From contig CM055742.1 of the NCBI GenBank assembly GCA_029465975.1, positions 8,742,043 through 8,806,042 on the forward strand: 64,000 nucleotides of DNA. Reading direction: 5' to 3'. The first letter of the stretch is position 1; the number at the start of each line of letters is the position of its first letter. The stretch is from Dallia pectoralis (taxonomy: Eukaryota > Chordata > Actinopteri > Esociformes > Umbridae). This document shows, piece by piece, positions 11,671 through 23,716 of the stretch. The notes beneath the pieces are model-generated. The model searched no databases and was not told the DNA's origin. It was given only the letters and a program-made list of their open reading frames with translations. A program made the translations under genes and the position numbers.

Positions 11671-14301
11671 TCAGAGCGCACATTCGGACGAAAGCACCTG
11701 CGCCCCTGGCGTGGAGCTAAAGTCAAGCTGGTAAAATCTCACGAACGTGTGCGGTGAGGACCAGCCTGCCGCAACACAGACGTCATGTAGAGACACTTTA
11801 CCTGACAAAAGGGCTTTTGAAGCCGCCATACTCCTGGTCGAGTGGGCTCGAACAGCCAAGGGTGAAGGCTGACCAGCCGACTCGTAAGCAAGTGAGATGG
11901 CCTCAACCACCCACTTGCTCATCCTCTGCTTAGACACAGGACCCCCTCTCTTGGGTGGTCCAAAGCACACAAACAACTGTTTGGACAGCCTCCACAGGGC
12001 AGTTCTGTGGACGTAGGCGTCTAAGGCCCTCACCGGGCAGAGGAGGTTATGCTTCTTCTGGTCCGACGTCAAAAAAGGAGGAGGGCAGAAGGCTTGCAGC
12101 ACAATAGGCCCAACGATGTTAGTTGGGACCTTGGGGACATACCCGGGCGAAGGTAGTAGAAACGCCTTGACCATCCCGGGTGAGAAGTCCAAGCAAGAGG
12201 GCGCCACCGACAGCGCTTGCATATCACCAAACCTCTTCAGAGAAGTGATGGCAAGTAGGAAGACCTTCTTGAGGGTCACGAACTTGTCAGGGACCTCCTC
12301 AATGGGCTCAAATGGAGCACGGGAGAGGCCTTCTAGTACAATGGCCAGGTCCCAGGATGGCACCCTCATGCCGGCTGCTGGCCTCAGCCTCCGGGCGCCA
12401 CGAAGGAAGCGTGATACCAGTGGGTGTCTCCCCAGAGAAACCCCATTTAGAGGGACATGGCATGCGGACAAAGCCGCCACATACACCTTCAGTGTGGATG
12501 GGGATAGACCTGTAGAGAAGCGTTGCTGCAGGAACTCCAGTACTGCAAACACTGGGCAGTTAACTGGGTCCACCTGCCGTTCTCTACACCACGAGGTGAA
12601 CAGTTTCCACCTGGCGGCATACGCCTTCCTTGTGGCTGGAGCTCTGGAGTGAAGGATGGTCTCAACGACCTCAGTCGAGAGACCTGAATCTAAGAGGCGG
12701 GCCCCCTCAGAGGCCAGGCCCATAGTTTCCACAGCTCCGGGCGGGGGTGAAGGATGACCCCATGCACCTGGGAAAGCAGGTCCCTCCTGATCGGAATCTC
12801 CAGAGGAGAGCCGACGAGGAGAGATATTAGGTCCGCAAACCATACTCGGGCCGGCCAGTACGGTGCTACGAGCAGTAGACTGACCCGCTCCTGACGGATC
12901 CTCTCCAGAACTCCTGGGAGCAGAGCAACCGGGGGGAAGGCGTACAGGCGTGACCTCGGCCATGCCTGCACCATGGCATCCAGCCCCAGTGGTGTTGTCC
13001 GACCGGACAAGGACATGATGACCCCTTAGGTCTGGGAGGAAGTGCTTCAGAGCCTGGTAAACTGCCAGCATCTCTAGCCAATTTATGTGCCATGATAGCT
13101 GATGGCCCCGCCAGAGCCCTTGAGCTGGGCGACCACTCATGATCGCCCCCCAGCCGGTGAGGGAGGCATCCGTCGTTAGTGTAACACGACGACACGGAGC
13201 TCCCAACACGGGACCCTGGGTTAGGAACCAAGGCTTCCTCCACATGACCAGCGTGCGGAGACAACGCCGCGTAACAGTGATCATGCGGAACTGGTTTCCC
13301 CTCGGGGAGAACCCCTTGGTTCTGAGCCACCACTGTAATGGTCTCATGAACAGCAGGCCGCAAGGAATAACGTTGGACGCTGCTGCCAGCAGACCCAACA
13401 GTCTCTGAAACTGTTTCACAGTGAGTGACTGGCCTAGCCTCACCTGCTCGACGGCTGCCAGGATTGACGCCACACGTGCAGGAGACAGATTTTCCCGCAT
13501 CGTGGTCGAATCCCAGACTACGCCCAGGAAAGTGGTCACCTGTACCGGCGACAGCACACTCTTCCCGGCATTGAGCCTCAACCCCAGTTTGTTAATGTGA
13601 GCCAGAACGACATCTCGATGCCGAACCGCTAGATGCTCCGACGGAGCCAGAATCAACCAATCGTCGATGTAATTGAGGATGCGTATGCCCTGGAGGCGCA
13701 ACGGCGCCAGGGCAGCGTCTATACATCTCGTGAACGTTCGGGGAGAGAGTGCTAGGCCCAACGGAAGAACCCGATACTGGTACGCTTCGCCCCCAAAAGC
13801 GAACCTCAGGAACTTCCTGTGTTGTGGAAGGATGGAGATGTGGAAATAGGCGTCCTTCAGATCTATCGTGACAAACCAGTCCTCGGACCTGATCTGTGAT
13901 ACGATCTGTTTGAGAGTGAGCATTTTGAAGCTGAGTCTCCCGACCGTCCGATTCAACAGACGTAGGTCTAAAATAGGACGCAACCCCCCATCCTTCTTGG
14001 GAACAACGAAGTACCGGCTGTACCAGCCCGACTCCCTGCTGAGAGGAAGAACTCGTTCTAGAGGATGCAGCACTGGAACAGAGGCCGAGCATGCTCCTCT
14101 CCCAAACAAACTACGCACAGAACATGTGTGTCCCGGCCCGTGAGAAAGCGGTTGCAGGGAGAAGCACACTGTCTGAAACGCCGCTCGGTTGCCATAATCG
14201 CGGTGAGCTCTTGTACATAAATGCAAAGAAAATTTCTGAATTAACACGTAATAGCAGAACCCCGCGAGGACTGTCACAACATGCACTTGCTGAAGCAACA
14301 A
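11671..14301 (-). CDS. DIRS reverse transcriptase / RNase H / tyrosine recombinase polyprotein (rearranged)
   Basis: 876 residues. RT: YFVVPKKDGGLRPILDLR, DLKDAYFHI and the catalytic NYIDDWLILAP box. RNase H starts well (TTDASLTGWGA, SDNTT) but then jumps. The expected continuation (LGLDAM, FPPVALLPGVLERI, VAPYWPARVWFADL) lies in another - frame at 12690-13016 straight after SDNTT, so there has been an internal deletion plus a frameshift. The original frame resumes at the recombinase: Arg in LKRFGDMQ, HSTR (HxxR) and Tyr in FVRFYQLD, the tyrosine-recombinase set. RT and recombinase look catalytically complete; RNase H does not. Confidence 0.9.
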   Translation of the reverse strand: MLLQQVHVVTVLAGFCYYVLIQKFSLHLCTRAHRDYGNRAAFQTVCFSLQPLSHGPGHTCSVRSLFGRGACSASVPVLHPLERVLPLSRESGWYSRYFVVPKKDGGLRPILDLRLLNRTVGRLSFKMLTLKQIVSQIRSEDWFVTIDLKDAYFHISILPQHRKFLRFAFGGEAYQYRVLPLGLALSPRTFTRCIDAALAPLRLQGIRILNYIDDWLILAPSEHLAVRHRDVVLAHINKLGLRLNAGKSVLSPVQVTTFLGVVWDSTTMRENLSPARVASILAAVEQVRLGQSLTVKQFQRLLGLLAAASNVIPCGLLFMRPLQWWLRTKGFSPRGNQFRMITVTRRCLRTLVMWRKPWFLTQGPVLGAPCRRVTLTTDASLTGWGAIMSGRPAQGLWRGHQLSWHINWLEMLAVYQALKHFLPDLRGHHVLVRSDNTTGAGCHGAGMAEVTPVRLPPGCSAPRSSGEDPSGAGQSTARSTVLAGPSMVCGPNISPRRLSSGDSDQEGPAFPGAWGHPSPPPGAVETMGLASEGARLLDSGLSTEVVETILHSRAPATRKAYAARWKLFTSWCRERQVDPVNCPVFAVLEFLQQRFSTGLSPSTLKVYVAALSACHVPLNGVSLGRHPLVSRFLRGARRLRPAAGMRVPSWDLAIVLEGLSRAPFEPIEEVPDKFVTLKKVFLLAITSLKRFGDMQALSVAPSCLDFSPGMVKAFLLPSPGYVPKVPTNIVGPIVLQAFCPPPFLTSDQKKHNLLCPVRALDAYVHRTALWRLSKQLFVCFGPPKRGGPVSKQRMSKWVVEAISLAYESAGQPSPLAVRAHSTRSMAASKALLSGKVSLHDVCVAAGWSSPHTFVRFYQLDFSSTPGAQVLSSECAL

Positions 14302-14584
14302 AAAACTGAAGGTGCCGGTAATTAGGGGTGCTTTTATGACTTCCTGGTCGCGACGTCACCCGTCTGTGACGTTCCGTCACGCCATTGGACTGATTACACA
14401 TGTGCTTCATGACGCACTCACGCAGAGCGTTCCCATAGCGTTTTCACGCAGCTCGAAGTTCCCTGATAGGGAAACCTATTTCCCAGTGACGTACCACACC
14501 CAGTTCAATACTCCCCCAAGTGGCTAAAAGAATTAATGTCTAAACGTACACAACTAAGGAAAGATATTAATTGCACCTACACAT

Positions 14585-14775
14585 AGGCATAGAGTCAGTC
14601 TGCATTTTGCATCGTAATTTCTAGTCAAATAAAAATACTTCCGATAAACAAATAATGAAATGGCTCCTGAGGTAAATAACAGAGAGATTTGATATGAAAG
14701 AGCAGAGGGCCAAATGCTTTGACAAACATCTATTATAAGTTCTGGGGAGAGATTGATTTAATGTGTATGGGCGTA
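14585..14775 (+). promoter_or_regulatory. Orphan receptor promoter relic
   Basis: Contains the unit text ctagtcaaataaaaatactt, cctgaggtaaataacagaga, a damaged TATA (gatatgaaagagcagagg, about 14689) and the start of the leader (aaatgctttgacaaacatct). No donor, exon 2 or receptor follows; from 14800 the sequence continues with 3' flank text. A receptor unit once stood here and its body was deleted. Confidence 0.7.
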
Positions 14776-15114
14776 CAATAAAAAAAAAAAAATTCAGGCA
14801 GGTTCATTTTTATCTTCAGCCTCTTCATGCGAATCACTGATTTGTGTTGTTACTTGTTGGAAGTTATACATTTTGATAAACTTTTTGGATGATGATTTGA
14901 GCTTTTTAATCAAAATGAAATTAAAATTAAACGTTGAATGTAGTAACTACAATTGTCTATTTGTCACCTACATTATCAGATTCTTCTTTCGGTACTAAAA
15001 CGTAATACCTAGAAAGTTATCTCAGAAATGGATTCTTTTGCATAGTGAATAAAAACGCAGCATATATTAATCAAGTTTAAAGCAAAAAATGACTATAATG
15101 GAAAATATAGATTT

Positions 15115-15595
15115 ATAAACATACACAATAACCCGGAATACAAAGAAGCAGGATCTTATAATGTATGCGAAACTTGATGGGGAGCCAGTGAAGGAGTTGC
15201 AGTGTGGGAGTAATACGTTCCCAGGGTTTGGTGTGTGTAAGGACTCTTGATGCAGTTTTGGACATATTGAAGCCTGGCCAAGGCTTTTCCAGACACTCCA
15301 AACTGGATTCCATTGCAGTAGTCCAGACGTGGTGTTACAAAAGCATCTATGAGGGCCTCAGCAACCGGGTCTGTGAGGGATGGGCGGAGCCGGGAGATGT
15401 TCCGGAGGTGAAAGAAGGCTGACGTGGTGATAGACTTGATGTGGGGCTCAAACGAGAGAGTTGGATCAAAGACTACTCCAAGATTACGGACTTCAGAGGA
15501 TGGTCAGATAGAGCAGCCATCAATCGATAACACAAGGTCCCCAACTTCCTTTAGAAGAGCCTTAGGAGCCACCACCACAACCTGGGTTTTTGCCT
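15115..15595 (-). mobile_element. L2-type LINE fragment, 3' part of reverse transcriptase
   Basis: Read on -, pieces in more than one frame match the end of L2-family reverse transcriptases: a NLGVVFDPTLSFEPHIKS-like stretch, then RLDYCNG, then SRVLTHTKPWERITPTLQLL and HWLPIKFRIHYKILLL. Frame changes and missing 5' sequence mark it as a dead 5'-truncated copy. Confidence 0.75.
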
Positions 15596-16080
15596 TTTAT
15601 GATCTCTTTCATCTACTATGTATATACTTTGTCCACATCTCAATAACACATTTATTATAAGCAGTTTATAAACGTGTTCCCAGCTCTCATATTAATGGCA
15701 AATAAAATATATATCCACAGCACATTTAGAAATGATTTTAGTTTGACTCTCGGGTGTAAAACATTATTCCTTGGTACTTTAAGTGTGAAGCGCATGTGAT
15801 TTTATTTTGTGAGGTTAAAGCATTAGCTCTTCCACATGACTAGGATATTCTGTTTTAGAATTACATGCTAAGAGATATTTTTTTCCAACCAGAAGGCAAA
15901 TTAACAAGCAGGTTAAATCTACATCTCTGTGTGAGTGTGTGAATGTGTGAGGTGTGTGTGTGTGTGTATTCATAGGCATTGAGTTATCTGAATTTTGCAT
16001 TTTCATTTCTAGTCAAATAAAAATACTTGCTATAAACAAATAGTGTATTGGCACCTGAGGTAAATAACAGAGGGGCTTGA
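15596..16080 (+). other. Upstream flank of receptor copy 2
   Basis: Non-coding unit sequence with the box gcattagctcttccacatga (about 15820) and a short GT tract (15930-15970), collinear with 5461-5829 before copy 1. Confidence 0.65.
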
Positions 16081-16208
16081 TATAAAAGAGCAGAGGACTA
16101 AATGCTTTGGCAAACATATAAGTTCAGGTGATAGATCGGCTCAACGTTCCACTTGAGAGAACACAACAAATATCCCAAATCAAGATTATAGTTACCAAAA
16201 CAACAAGG
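16081..16208 (+). promoter_or_regulatory. TATA box and non-coding exon 1 of receptor copy 2
   Basis: TATAAAA at 16081-16087, leader nearly identical to that of copy 1, donor AAGG|GTAGGT with GT at 16209-16210. The acceptor is ...aatcatag at 16762 and the ATG is at 16775, so the 5' UTR intron is only 554 bp. This is the best-preserved complete promoter-plus-gene unit in the array. Confidence 0.65.
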
Positions 16209-16774
16209 GTAGGTTAACTTATCTTTCATGAGCAATTTAATCTAGTACTTTATTATAGTCCAGATTAAGTATAGATTACTAGTGACAAAAAATGTTAAGT
16301 GACAAATCTAAATATGTTTTTATTGATATGTACAGGAGTGTGTGGATTCATCTTTATTCTGATTACACTTTTACAAGAAGTGTTTAAATATCAAGTATTA
16401 AGAAGTGAATAGATTATATTTCTTGTGAAAAGCACGTTAGACTCTTAATGAATTAGTTGTATATTAGTTTTAACTAAAACCCCATCGGTATTAATACATA
16501 CTATTATCGCAGCCTTTCGTCTAGTAAAACTAAAATTCGGAGCTAGCTAATTTGCTCATTTTAGAAAAAAATAACAATGACCGAGCAAAAATCGTATAAA
16601 ACCTATGGACACTAAAACACAGACACAAACTATCAATAAAAAACTTCTGTTAAATGTTTGGATGATTTACAAGTGATTTCAGAGGGAATTAACAAGACAA
16701 CATGTTTAATAAAATGATTTAAAACAAACTCATGAATGGTGTAATATCCCTTTTAATCATAGAGTTCCACAAGG

Positions 16775-17656
16775 ATGAATGACTCTTCAGAAAACCAGAC
16801 CTCATTTGGCAGATGGACTATGTGCTTCAAAGAGGGCTATGTTGTACCTGTTCTGTACCATGCTGTCCAGGCCCTGGGCTTCCTCCTGGGGACCCCAACT
16901 CTGGTCTGGTGTATCTGGATCTCTCTGAGGGAAAGTATCTCTGGAGGTCTGAAACCCACCCAGTTGTTTCCAATTAACCTGTTTGCAGCGGAGCTGGTCT
17001 TTTGTGTTGAGGGTGCCATGGAAATGACCGGCTACGTATTCATGCTCCAAGACACCATCGTGAAGAAGGTTGTGTATGTCTTTCATTTTATTTCCTGGGG
17101 CAGTAGGCCTCTGTTCCAGTGCTGCATCTGTGTAGAGCGCTACGTGGCAGTTGCCCAACCTGTGGCCTTCCTCAAGTACAGACTCAGAAGATACAGGGTG
17201 GGGACTTCAACCGTGATCTGGGTGTTATTACTTCTTTATGGATATTCAACCACCCTTTTCATGTTTAATGATGGCTTCTCAATTTATATCCTCATTGGTG
17301 TCTATTGTCTTGGGCTGGTCGTCATTTCTCTCTGCTGCTTCTTCATCCTGCGTGTGTTGAAACAGCCTGGTCCAGGTGAGGTAGAGGGGGGCAGAGGGGG
17401 AGAGAAGAAACAGGGGACAACAGACCCACAGAAGATGAGAGCTTTTAGGATCGTCTTGACCAACCTGGTGATTGTTGTGGTGAGCTCCATCTCACTGTTA
17501 GTTGGTTTGGCCTCGTTGTCATTTACTCATTACTGCTACTGCAATGTTTCCCCCATATTATCAATTTTTACCATCTTCAGTGTCGTGGTCTCACCCTATC
17601 TACACCTCCACAGAGAGGGAAGGCTGCCATGTAGTAGAGAACAAGGATCAAGCTAA
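16775..17656 (+). CDS. Class A-like seven-transmembrane receptor, array copy 2 (intact)
   Basis: 293 residues. N-terminal sequons NDS and NQT; TM1 about 24-47, TM2 64-86, TM3 103-125 ending VERY, TM4 143-160, TM5 172-198, a Gly-rich basic third loop (GPGEVEGGRGGEKKQ), TM6 226-250, TM7 258-277 and a short tail. Class A hallmarks are altered: Glu replaces Asp in TM2 (NLFAAEL), Lys stands 25 residues before the ERY Arg where the disulphide Cys is expected, TM6 has no CWxP, and TM7 has SPYLH for NPxxY. It is a plasma-membrane receptor by architecture. I cannot name the family or ligand. Start supported by A at -3 and by the same ATG in the other copies. Confidence 0.82.
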   Translation: MNDSSENQTSFGRWTMCFKEGYVVPVLYHAVQALGFLLGTPTLVWCIWISLRESISGGLKPTQLFPINLFAAELVFCVEGAMEMTGYVFMLQDTIVKKVVYVFHFISWGSRPLFQCCICVERYVAVAQPVAFLKYRLRRYRVGTSTVIWVLLLLYGYSTTLFMFNDGFSIYILIGVYCLGLVVISLCCFFILRVLKQPGPGEVEGGRGGEKKQGTTDPQKMRAFRIVLTNLVIVVVSSISLLVGLASLSFTHYCYCNVSPILSIFTIFSVVVSPYLHLHREGRLPCSREQGSS

Positions 17657-17739
17657 ATCAGCAAGCATAAGTAGTGTGGCTTGTTACAAATGGGTAGTAG
17701 ATGTTACTCAGAGCTTAGTTTTTGATACACATCACGCAT

Positions 17740-19275
17740 ACAATTGTACTGTCAAATGCGCTTAATAACCTATAGTGCCCAGTAGTTGCAATCATAGTTT
17801 GCACATAATCACAACAATGGAAAACCGGCCTGCTGGTGCGGTTGAGTAGAGATCTGTAACACTTGCCTGATGGCAGGGGGGCAAACAGTTTATGGCTCGG
17901 CTGTAAGGGGTCCCTGATAATGCCACACGCTCTACGCAAACAGCGCTTGTGCTGGATGTCTTTTATGGCGGGGAGCTGGACACCAATGATGCCCTGGACA
18001 GTTATCATCACCCGCTGCAGGGACTTCCGGTCGATCAATATACCAGACTGCGGCACAGTTAGTTAGAATGCCCTCGACCATGCAGCAGTAAAAGTATACC
18101 AGGACGTTAGTTGATAAGAGGCCATTCTTTAACTTCCTTAAAAAGTACGGGCGCTGATGCACCTTTTTTTTTACCAGGGTTGTGGTTTTGAGGGACCAGG
18201 ATAGGTAGTTCGAGATGTGTACACCCAGGAATTTTTTAGTTGCCAATATGCTCCACCTTGGTCTCATCAATGAGAACCAGGGCGTGTATACAGCTATTTG
18301 TCTTCCTGTAATCCACAATCAGTTCTTTGGTTTTCTTGGCATTGATTGCCAGGTTGTTATCTGCACACCAAGACACTAGGTGGTTGATCTCCTCTCTCTA
18401 GGCTGCCTTATTGTTGTTCCTGATCAGACCAACTACTGTGGTATCATCTGCAAACTTGACGATGGTATTAGAGCTGTGTAGAGGTCTGCAGTCGAGGGGG
18501 AAGAGGGAGTAAAAGAGTGGGCTAAGCACACAGCCCTTTGGGACACCGGTGTTCAGGGTCAGGGTGGAGGAGGTGAGGTTGTCCAACCTGACAGACTGAG
18601 GTCTGTTTGTTAGGAAGTCTAGAGTCCAGTTGCAAAGAGAGCGGCTGATCCCAAGGTCATGGAGTTTGGTAACCAGCTTAGAGGTAATAATGTATTGAAT
18701 GCTGAGGTCTATGAACAGCATCCTGACCTAGGTGTTGGTTTGGTCCAGGTGGGTCAGTGCAGAGTGGACAGTAGTGGAGATGGCGTCCTCAGTAGAGCTG
18801 TTAGGGCGATAGGCAATCTGATGTGTGTCCAGAATTGGAGGAAGGAAGGACATAAGATGAGCCAATATGAGTCTTTCAAAGCACTTCATGATTGTGGGGG
18901 TGAGCGCAAAAGCTCGAAAGTGGCACTGGCACAATGGCTCTGTTCTTGAAGCATGTGGGGACAACTACTAGGGACAGTGACAGGTTGAAAATGTCAGTGA
19001 AGACCCCTGCCGACCACCCAGCACATGCTCGAGCATACACCCAGAGACAGACAGCAACAAGACCAGCCGCCTTGCGTGCGTTCACCCTGCTGAGTGCAAA
19101 GGATACATCTGCGTTGGACAGACTTAATGTGATGACGTCTGGGGAGAGCTCAAATTAGATGGATGGGTCTTGGTTGTCCCTGTCGAAGTGGGAGTAAAAT
19201 GTGTTCAGCTCGTTGGTAATGGAGGCATCAGTGGCTGAAGGAGTATGGCACTTTAATCGGTAGTTAGTCGGACCA
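17740..19275 (-). mobile_element. 5'-truncated LINE with reverse transcriptase, degenerate
   Basis: On - the order is RT text FERLILAHLMSFLP and HQIAYRPNSSTEDA (about 18730-18870), GVPKGCVLSPLFYSLF and the catalytic FADDTTVVGLI (about 18410-18560), then TKKFLGVHISNYLSWSLKTT, and near the 3' end RRACGIIRDPLQPSHKLF. The pieces fall in different frames with stops, and no endonuclease is seen. Beyond 19275 the text resumes as the receptor-unit 3' flank (compare 23280), so this is an insertion behind copy 2. Confidence 0.8.
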
Positions 19276-20684
<1,409 letters not shown>

Positions 20685-20785
20685 AGAGGGGCTTGATTTT
20701 TAAAAGAGCAGAGGACAAAAAGCTTCCACTTGATCGAACACAACGAATATCCCAAATCAAGAATACAGTTACCAAAACAACAAGG
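20685..20785 (+). promoter_or_regulatory. Damaged promoter and exon 1 of receptor copy 3
   Basis: TATAAAA is replaced by tttttaaaagagcagagg, and about 45 bases between the TATA region and ccacttgatcgaac, covering the likely start site, are gone. The donor survives as GGGTATG (GT at 20786-20787). The acceptor is tcttag at 21606. Confidence 0.55.
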
Positions 20786-20936
20786 GTATGTTAACTCAAT
20801 GCAACGCGATTTAATATAGTATTTTATTATAGTAAAGCTTAAGTATAGATTACTTGTGTCAACAAATGTTAAGTGACAAATCTCTTTAATTTTATTATAT
20901 AAATAGGAGTGTGTGAATTCATCTTTATTCAGATTA

Positions 20937-20987
20937 CACTTTGATATAAGACTTTAACACTTCTTGTTAAAGTCTTATATCAATGTG
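20937..20987. repeat. 23 bp inverted repeat with 5-base loop in the copy 3 intron
   Basis: Arms 20937-20959 and 20965-20987 are reverse complements with one mismatch (core gatataagactttaaca). A third direct copy follows at about 20988. The matching intron of copy 6 (about 51098) has only the single direct copy. Confidence 0.85.
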
Positions 20988-21616
20988 TAAGACTTTAACA
21001 AGAAGTGTTTAAATATCAACTAATAAGAAGTGAATAAAAAGCAATATTCTTTTTGAAAGTTATTCGGAATTATATTTCTTGTGAAAAGCACATTAGACTC
21101 TGAATGAATTAGTTGTATTACTGGCAGTAGTGGTTACCAAAAACCCATTTGTATTATACAATAAATAATTGCCGCCATCAAATCTTTGCCAAGTAAAACT
21201 AAAATTAGTTACAAGGGAGTATATTTTAAAAGTTGGTGGTCCACTTTGATGCTACGCTGATTTACTCATAAATTGAAAAAATATAGAATGCAGCAACAGT
21301 CATACAATACCTGTGGACACTAAAACACAGTACAAACGAAAATATTTTGTTTTGTATTCATTTGCATTGTCACAACATTCTGTATATTAATCAATAAAAA
21401 AAAATTCTGTTAAATGTTTGGATGATTTACAAGTGATTTTATAGGAAATTGACTGGCCAATATATTGAGTATAAAAACAACCTCCCTTTGATAAATGGCT
21501 TTGGTTATTGAAGTAGTTACAACTTGCTAGCTAGACTAGTTGGTTTTATGAAATAAAAATGAATAAAACAAAGTCATGAATGGTGTAATCTCCCTTTATA
21601 TCTTAGTTCCACAAGG

Positions 21617-22471
21617 ATGAATGACTCTTCAGAAAACCAGACCTCTTTTGACAGTTGGAAGATCTGCTTGGATGAGGGCCATGTTGCACCTGTTCTGTAC
21701 TATGCTGCCCAGGCCCTGTGTTTCCTCCTGGGGACCCCAGCTCTGGTCTGGTGCCTCTGGATCTCTCTGAAGGAAAGTATCTCTGGAGGTCTGAAACCCA
21801 CCCAGGTGTTTCCAATTAACCTGTTTGCAGCGGAGCTGGTCTTTTGTGTTGAGGGTCCCATGGATATGACCAGCTACGTATTCATGCGCCAAGACACCAT
21901 CTTAAAGAAGGTTGTGTTTGTCTTTTATTATCTTTCCTGGAGCAGTAGGCCTCTGTTTCAGTGCTGCATCTGTGTAGAGCGCTACATGGCAGTTGCCCAA
22001 CCAGTGGCCTTCCTCAAGTACAGATTCAGAAGATACAGGATGGGGACTTCAACCGTGATCTGGGTGTTATCACTTCTTTATGGATATTCGACCACCCTTT
22101 TAAAGTTTAATGAAAACGTCTCAATTTATGTCCTCATTGGTGTCTGTTGCCTTGGTGTTGTCGTCACTTCTCTTTGCTGCTTCTTCATCCTGCGTGTGTT
22201 GAAACAGCCTGGTCCAGGTGAGGTAGAGGGGGGCAGAGGGGGAGAGAAGAAACAGGGGACAACAGACCCACAGAAGATGAGAGCTTTTAGTATCGTCTTG
22301 ACCAACCTGGTGATTATTGTGGTGAGCTCCATCTCAGTGTTAGTTGGTTTGGCCACTGTGTCATTTAGTCTTGACTGCTACTGCAATGTCTCCCCCATTT
22401 TTTGCTATGATCTTCAGTGTCGTGGTCTCACCCTATCTACACCTCCACAGAGAGAGAAGGCTGCCATGTAG
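21617..22471 (+). pseudogene. GPCR array copy 3, frameshifted in TM7
   Basis: 284 residues as read. It is open and family-typical through six transmembrane segments (CICVERYMAVAQ, third loop, RAFSIVLTNLVIIVV). Five bases are missing near 22403 (attttttgctatg against attttttcaattgctatg in copy 5), so TM7 and the tail shift frame and end early. The lesion differs from that of copy 1 in place and size, so it arose independently. The 3' half is nearly identical to copy 5, the 5' half less so. Confidence 0.85.
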
Positions 22472-22597
22472 TAGAGAACAACAGTCAAGCTAAATCTGCA
22501 AGCATAAGTAGTGGCGGTTGTTACAAACAGCTGGTAGGTGATATCCAGAGCTTAATGGCGTAGGTGTAACTGGGTGTAGCTCCATCCACAGTCGCTT

Positions 22598-22795
22598 GAA
22601 AATGAATGGTAGCTCGTCTCTCATTGGAAAATAATGGTAGCTTGTCTCTCATTGGAAATGAATGGTAGCTTGTCTCTCATTGTTAATGAATGGTAGCTTG
22701 TCTCTCATTGTTAATGAATGGTAGCTTGTCTCTCATTGAAAATTAATGGAAGCTTGTCTCTCATTGAAAATTAATGGTAGCTTGTCTAGTTAATG
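22598..22795 (+). repeat. 26-28 bp minisatellite downstream of copy 3
   Basis: About seven units built on gaatggtagcttgtctctca with small variations. The same array follows copy 5 at 47090-47280. Confidence 0.85.
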
Positions 22796-23099
22796 TTTAG
22801 TGAGTAAATATGACTCCTCTTTGTAATCGCAATGTCATTTTGGCTAGGCGACCTTTCTACATAATATTGTTTGTAATATGTAATTGTACTTTAGATGTAT
22901 TTTTCTTCTAGAACAGCTATGTAGGTTTTTGCTTATTATCCTGTTCTATTTCCACGCACAAGAAAATGGCATGTAAACCTGATGGCTCATTAGTTAATTA
23001 ACATAACCTACTTAATTTAAAATACAGAAACAAACTACTATTGCCAAGAACAACTCTAAACTACATTAGAAATGAACTAGCCTACTCTTTCTTCAAGAA

Positions 23100-23560
23100 A
23101 GATTAGCTGTGGCTGATTCGGGCAAATTGGCTTTATTGCATTCAAATTCGCTACATGCCTTTATAAATATTTTGTGGTTTCCTCAGGTTAGATGGCCAGC
23201 TTTGCATTTCGCATCAGACATATTGCAGCAAGCGTTGTCTGCTTCAAGATTTGACAAGATTATTTACACTTTGGGCCGCTTTTTTTACTTTTCTAACAAT
23301 CTTTGTCATAGCGGATGGGGGCACAATAATGTTTTTCCTGGCAGATTCATTAAATCTGCTGCCTGTTCATGGATAGCACTAAGTTGTGCTGTCACTGGTT
23401 GGAAATCATTTGTTTGTCTAAACTGTTTCTGGATAATGATGTTTTGTTTAATGAAAATGTCAAATAAAGAAAAATAAAACTTTGATTGTAGTAACTTGTA
23501 AAGTCTTGATTTGTCACCTAAATTATTAGATACAGAGTCTAGATTAGTAACCAAAGATTA
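23100..23560 (-). pseudogene. Transposase-like relic in the receptor 3' flank (copy 3)
   Basis: On - the frame 23306-23554 includes FQPVTAQLSAIHEQAADLMN, and the sequence before it aligns with the BED-finger region at 34973-35215. It is probably a shared, decayed hAT-type fragment that was part of the unit before duplication. Stops prevent a full protein. Nearly the same copy is at 47796-48044. Confidence 0.4.
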
Positions 23561-23617
23561 GATATTACAGAACGTTGGAATGAGAGGATGAACAATACAA
23601 CCTTATATTATAATTAA

Positions 23618-23716
23618 ACCAACAAATGAGAGCTTTTGCCTCCTGGTTCCTCTGACTACACCAAAGGAGTTGAAACAGAGGAGCCAGGCGCAGGCAATTA
23701 AGCTCTCATTCGTGGG
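23618..23716. repeat. Imperfect inverted repeat (about 40 bp arms)
   Basis: aatgagagcttttgcctcct followed by ggttcctctg faces the reverse-complementary cagaggagccaggcgcaggc and attaagctctcatt. It is duplicated at 48110-48205 with the block, and may be the folded remnant of a small transposon. Confidence 0.65.

Larger units (their letters stand above)
11281..14475 (-). mobile_element. DIRS-type tyrosine-recombinase retrotransposon, internally deleted (3.2 kb)
   Basis: Inverted terminal repeats: about 11328-11475 is nearly the reverse complement of about 14310-14455 (shared text agctgcgtgaaaacgctatg onwards). An internal complementary region lies at 11531-11630. The single long open frame on - carries reverse transcriptase, part of RNase H and a tyrosine recombinase. 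No gag-like frame lies between the right terminal repeat and the RT, so the 5' part of the element is missing; full DIRS elements are usually 5-6 kb. Confidence 0.92.

Noticed and set aside
12116..12652. 178-codon frame on the plus strand in the DIRS element
   Set aside because: Antisense to the tyrosine recombinase, which has all its catalytic motifs.
22217..22275. Possible 56-base intron in the third loop of every receptor (CCAG|GTGAGG...CCACAG|AAG)
   Set aside because: Borders look like splice sites, but removing 56 bases shifts the frame and gives TAG a few codons later, while the unspliced frame continues into TM6 in intact copies. The G-rich stretch is coding.
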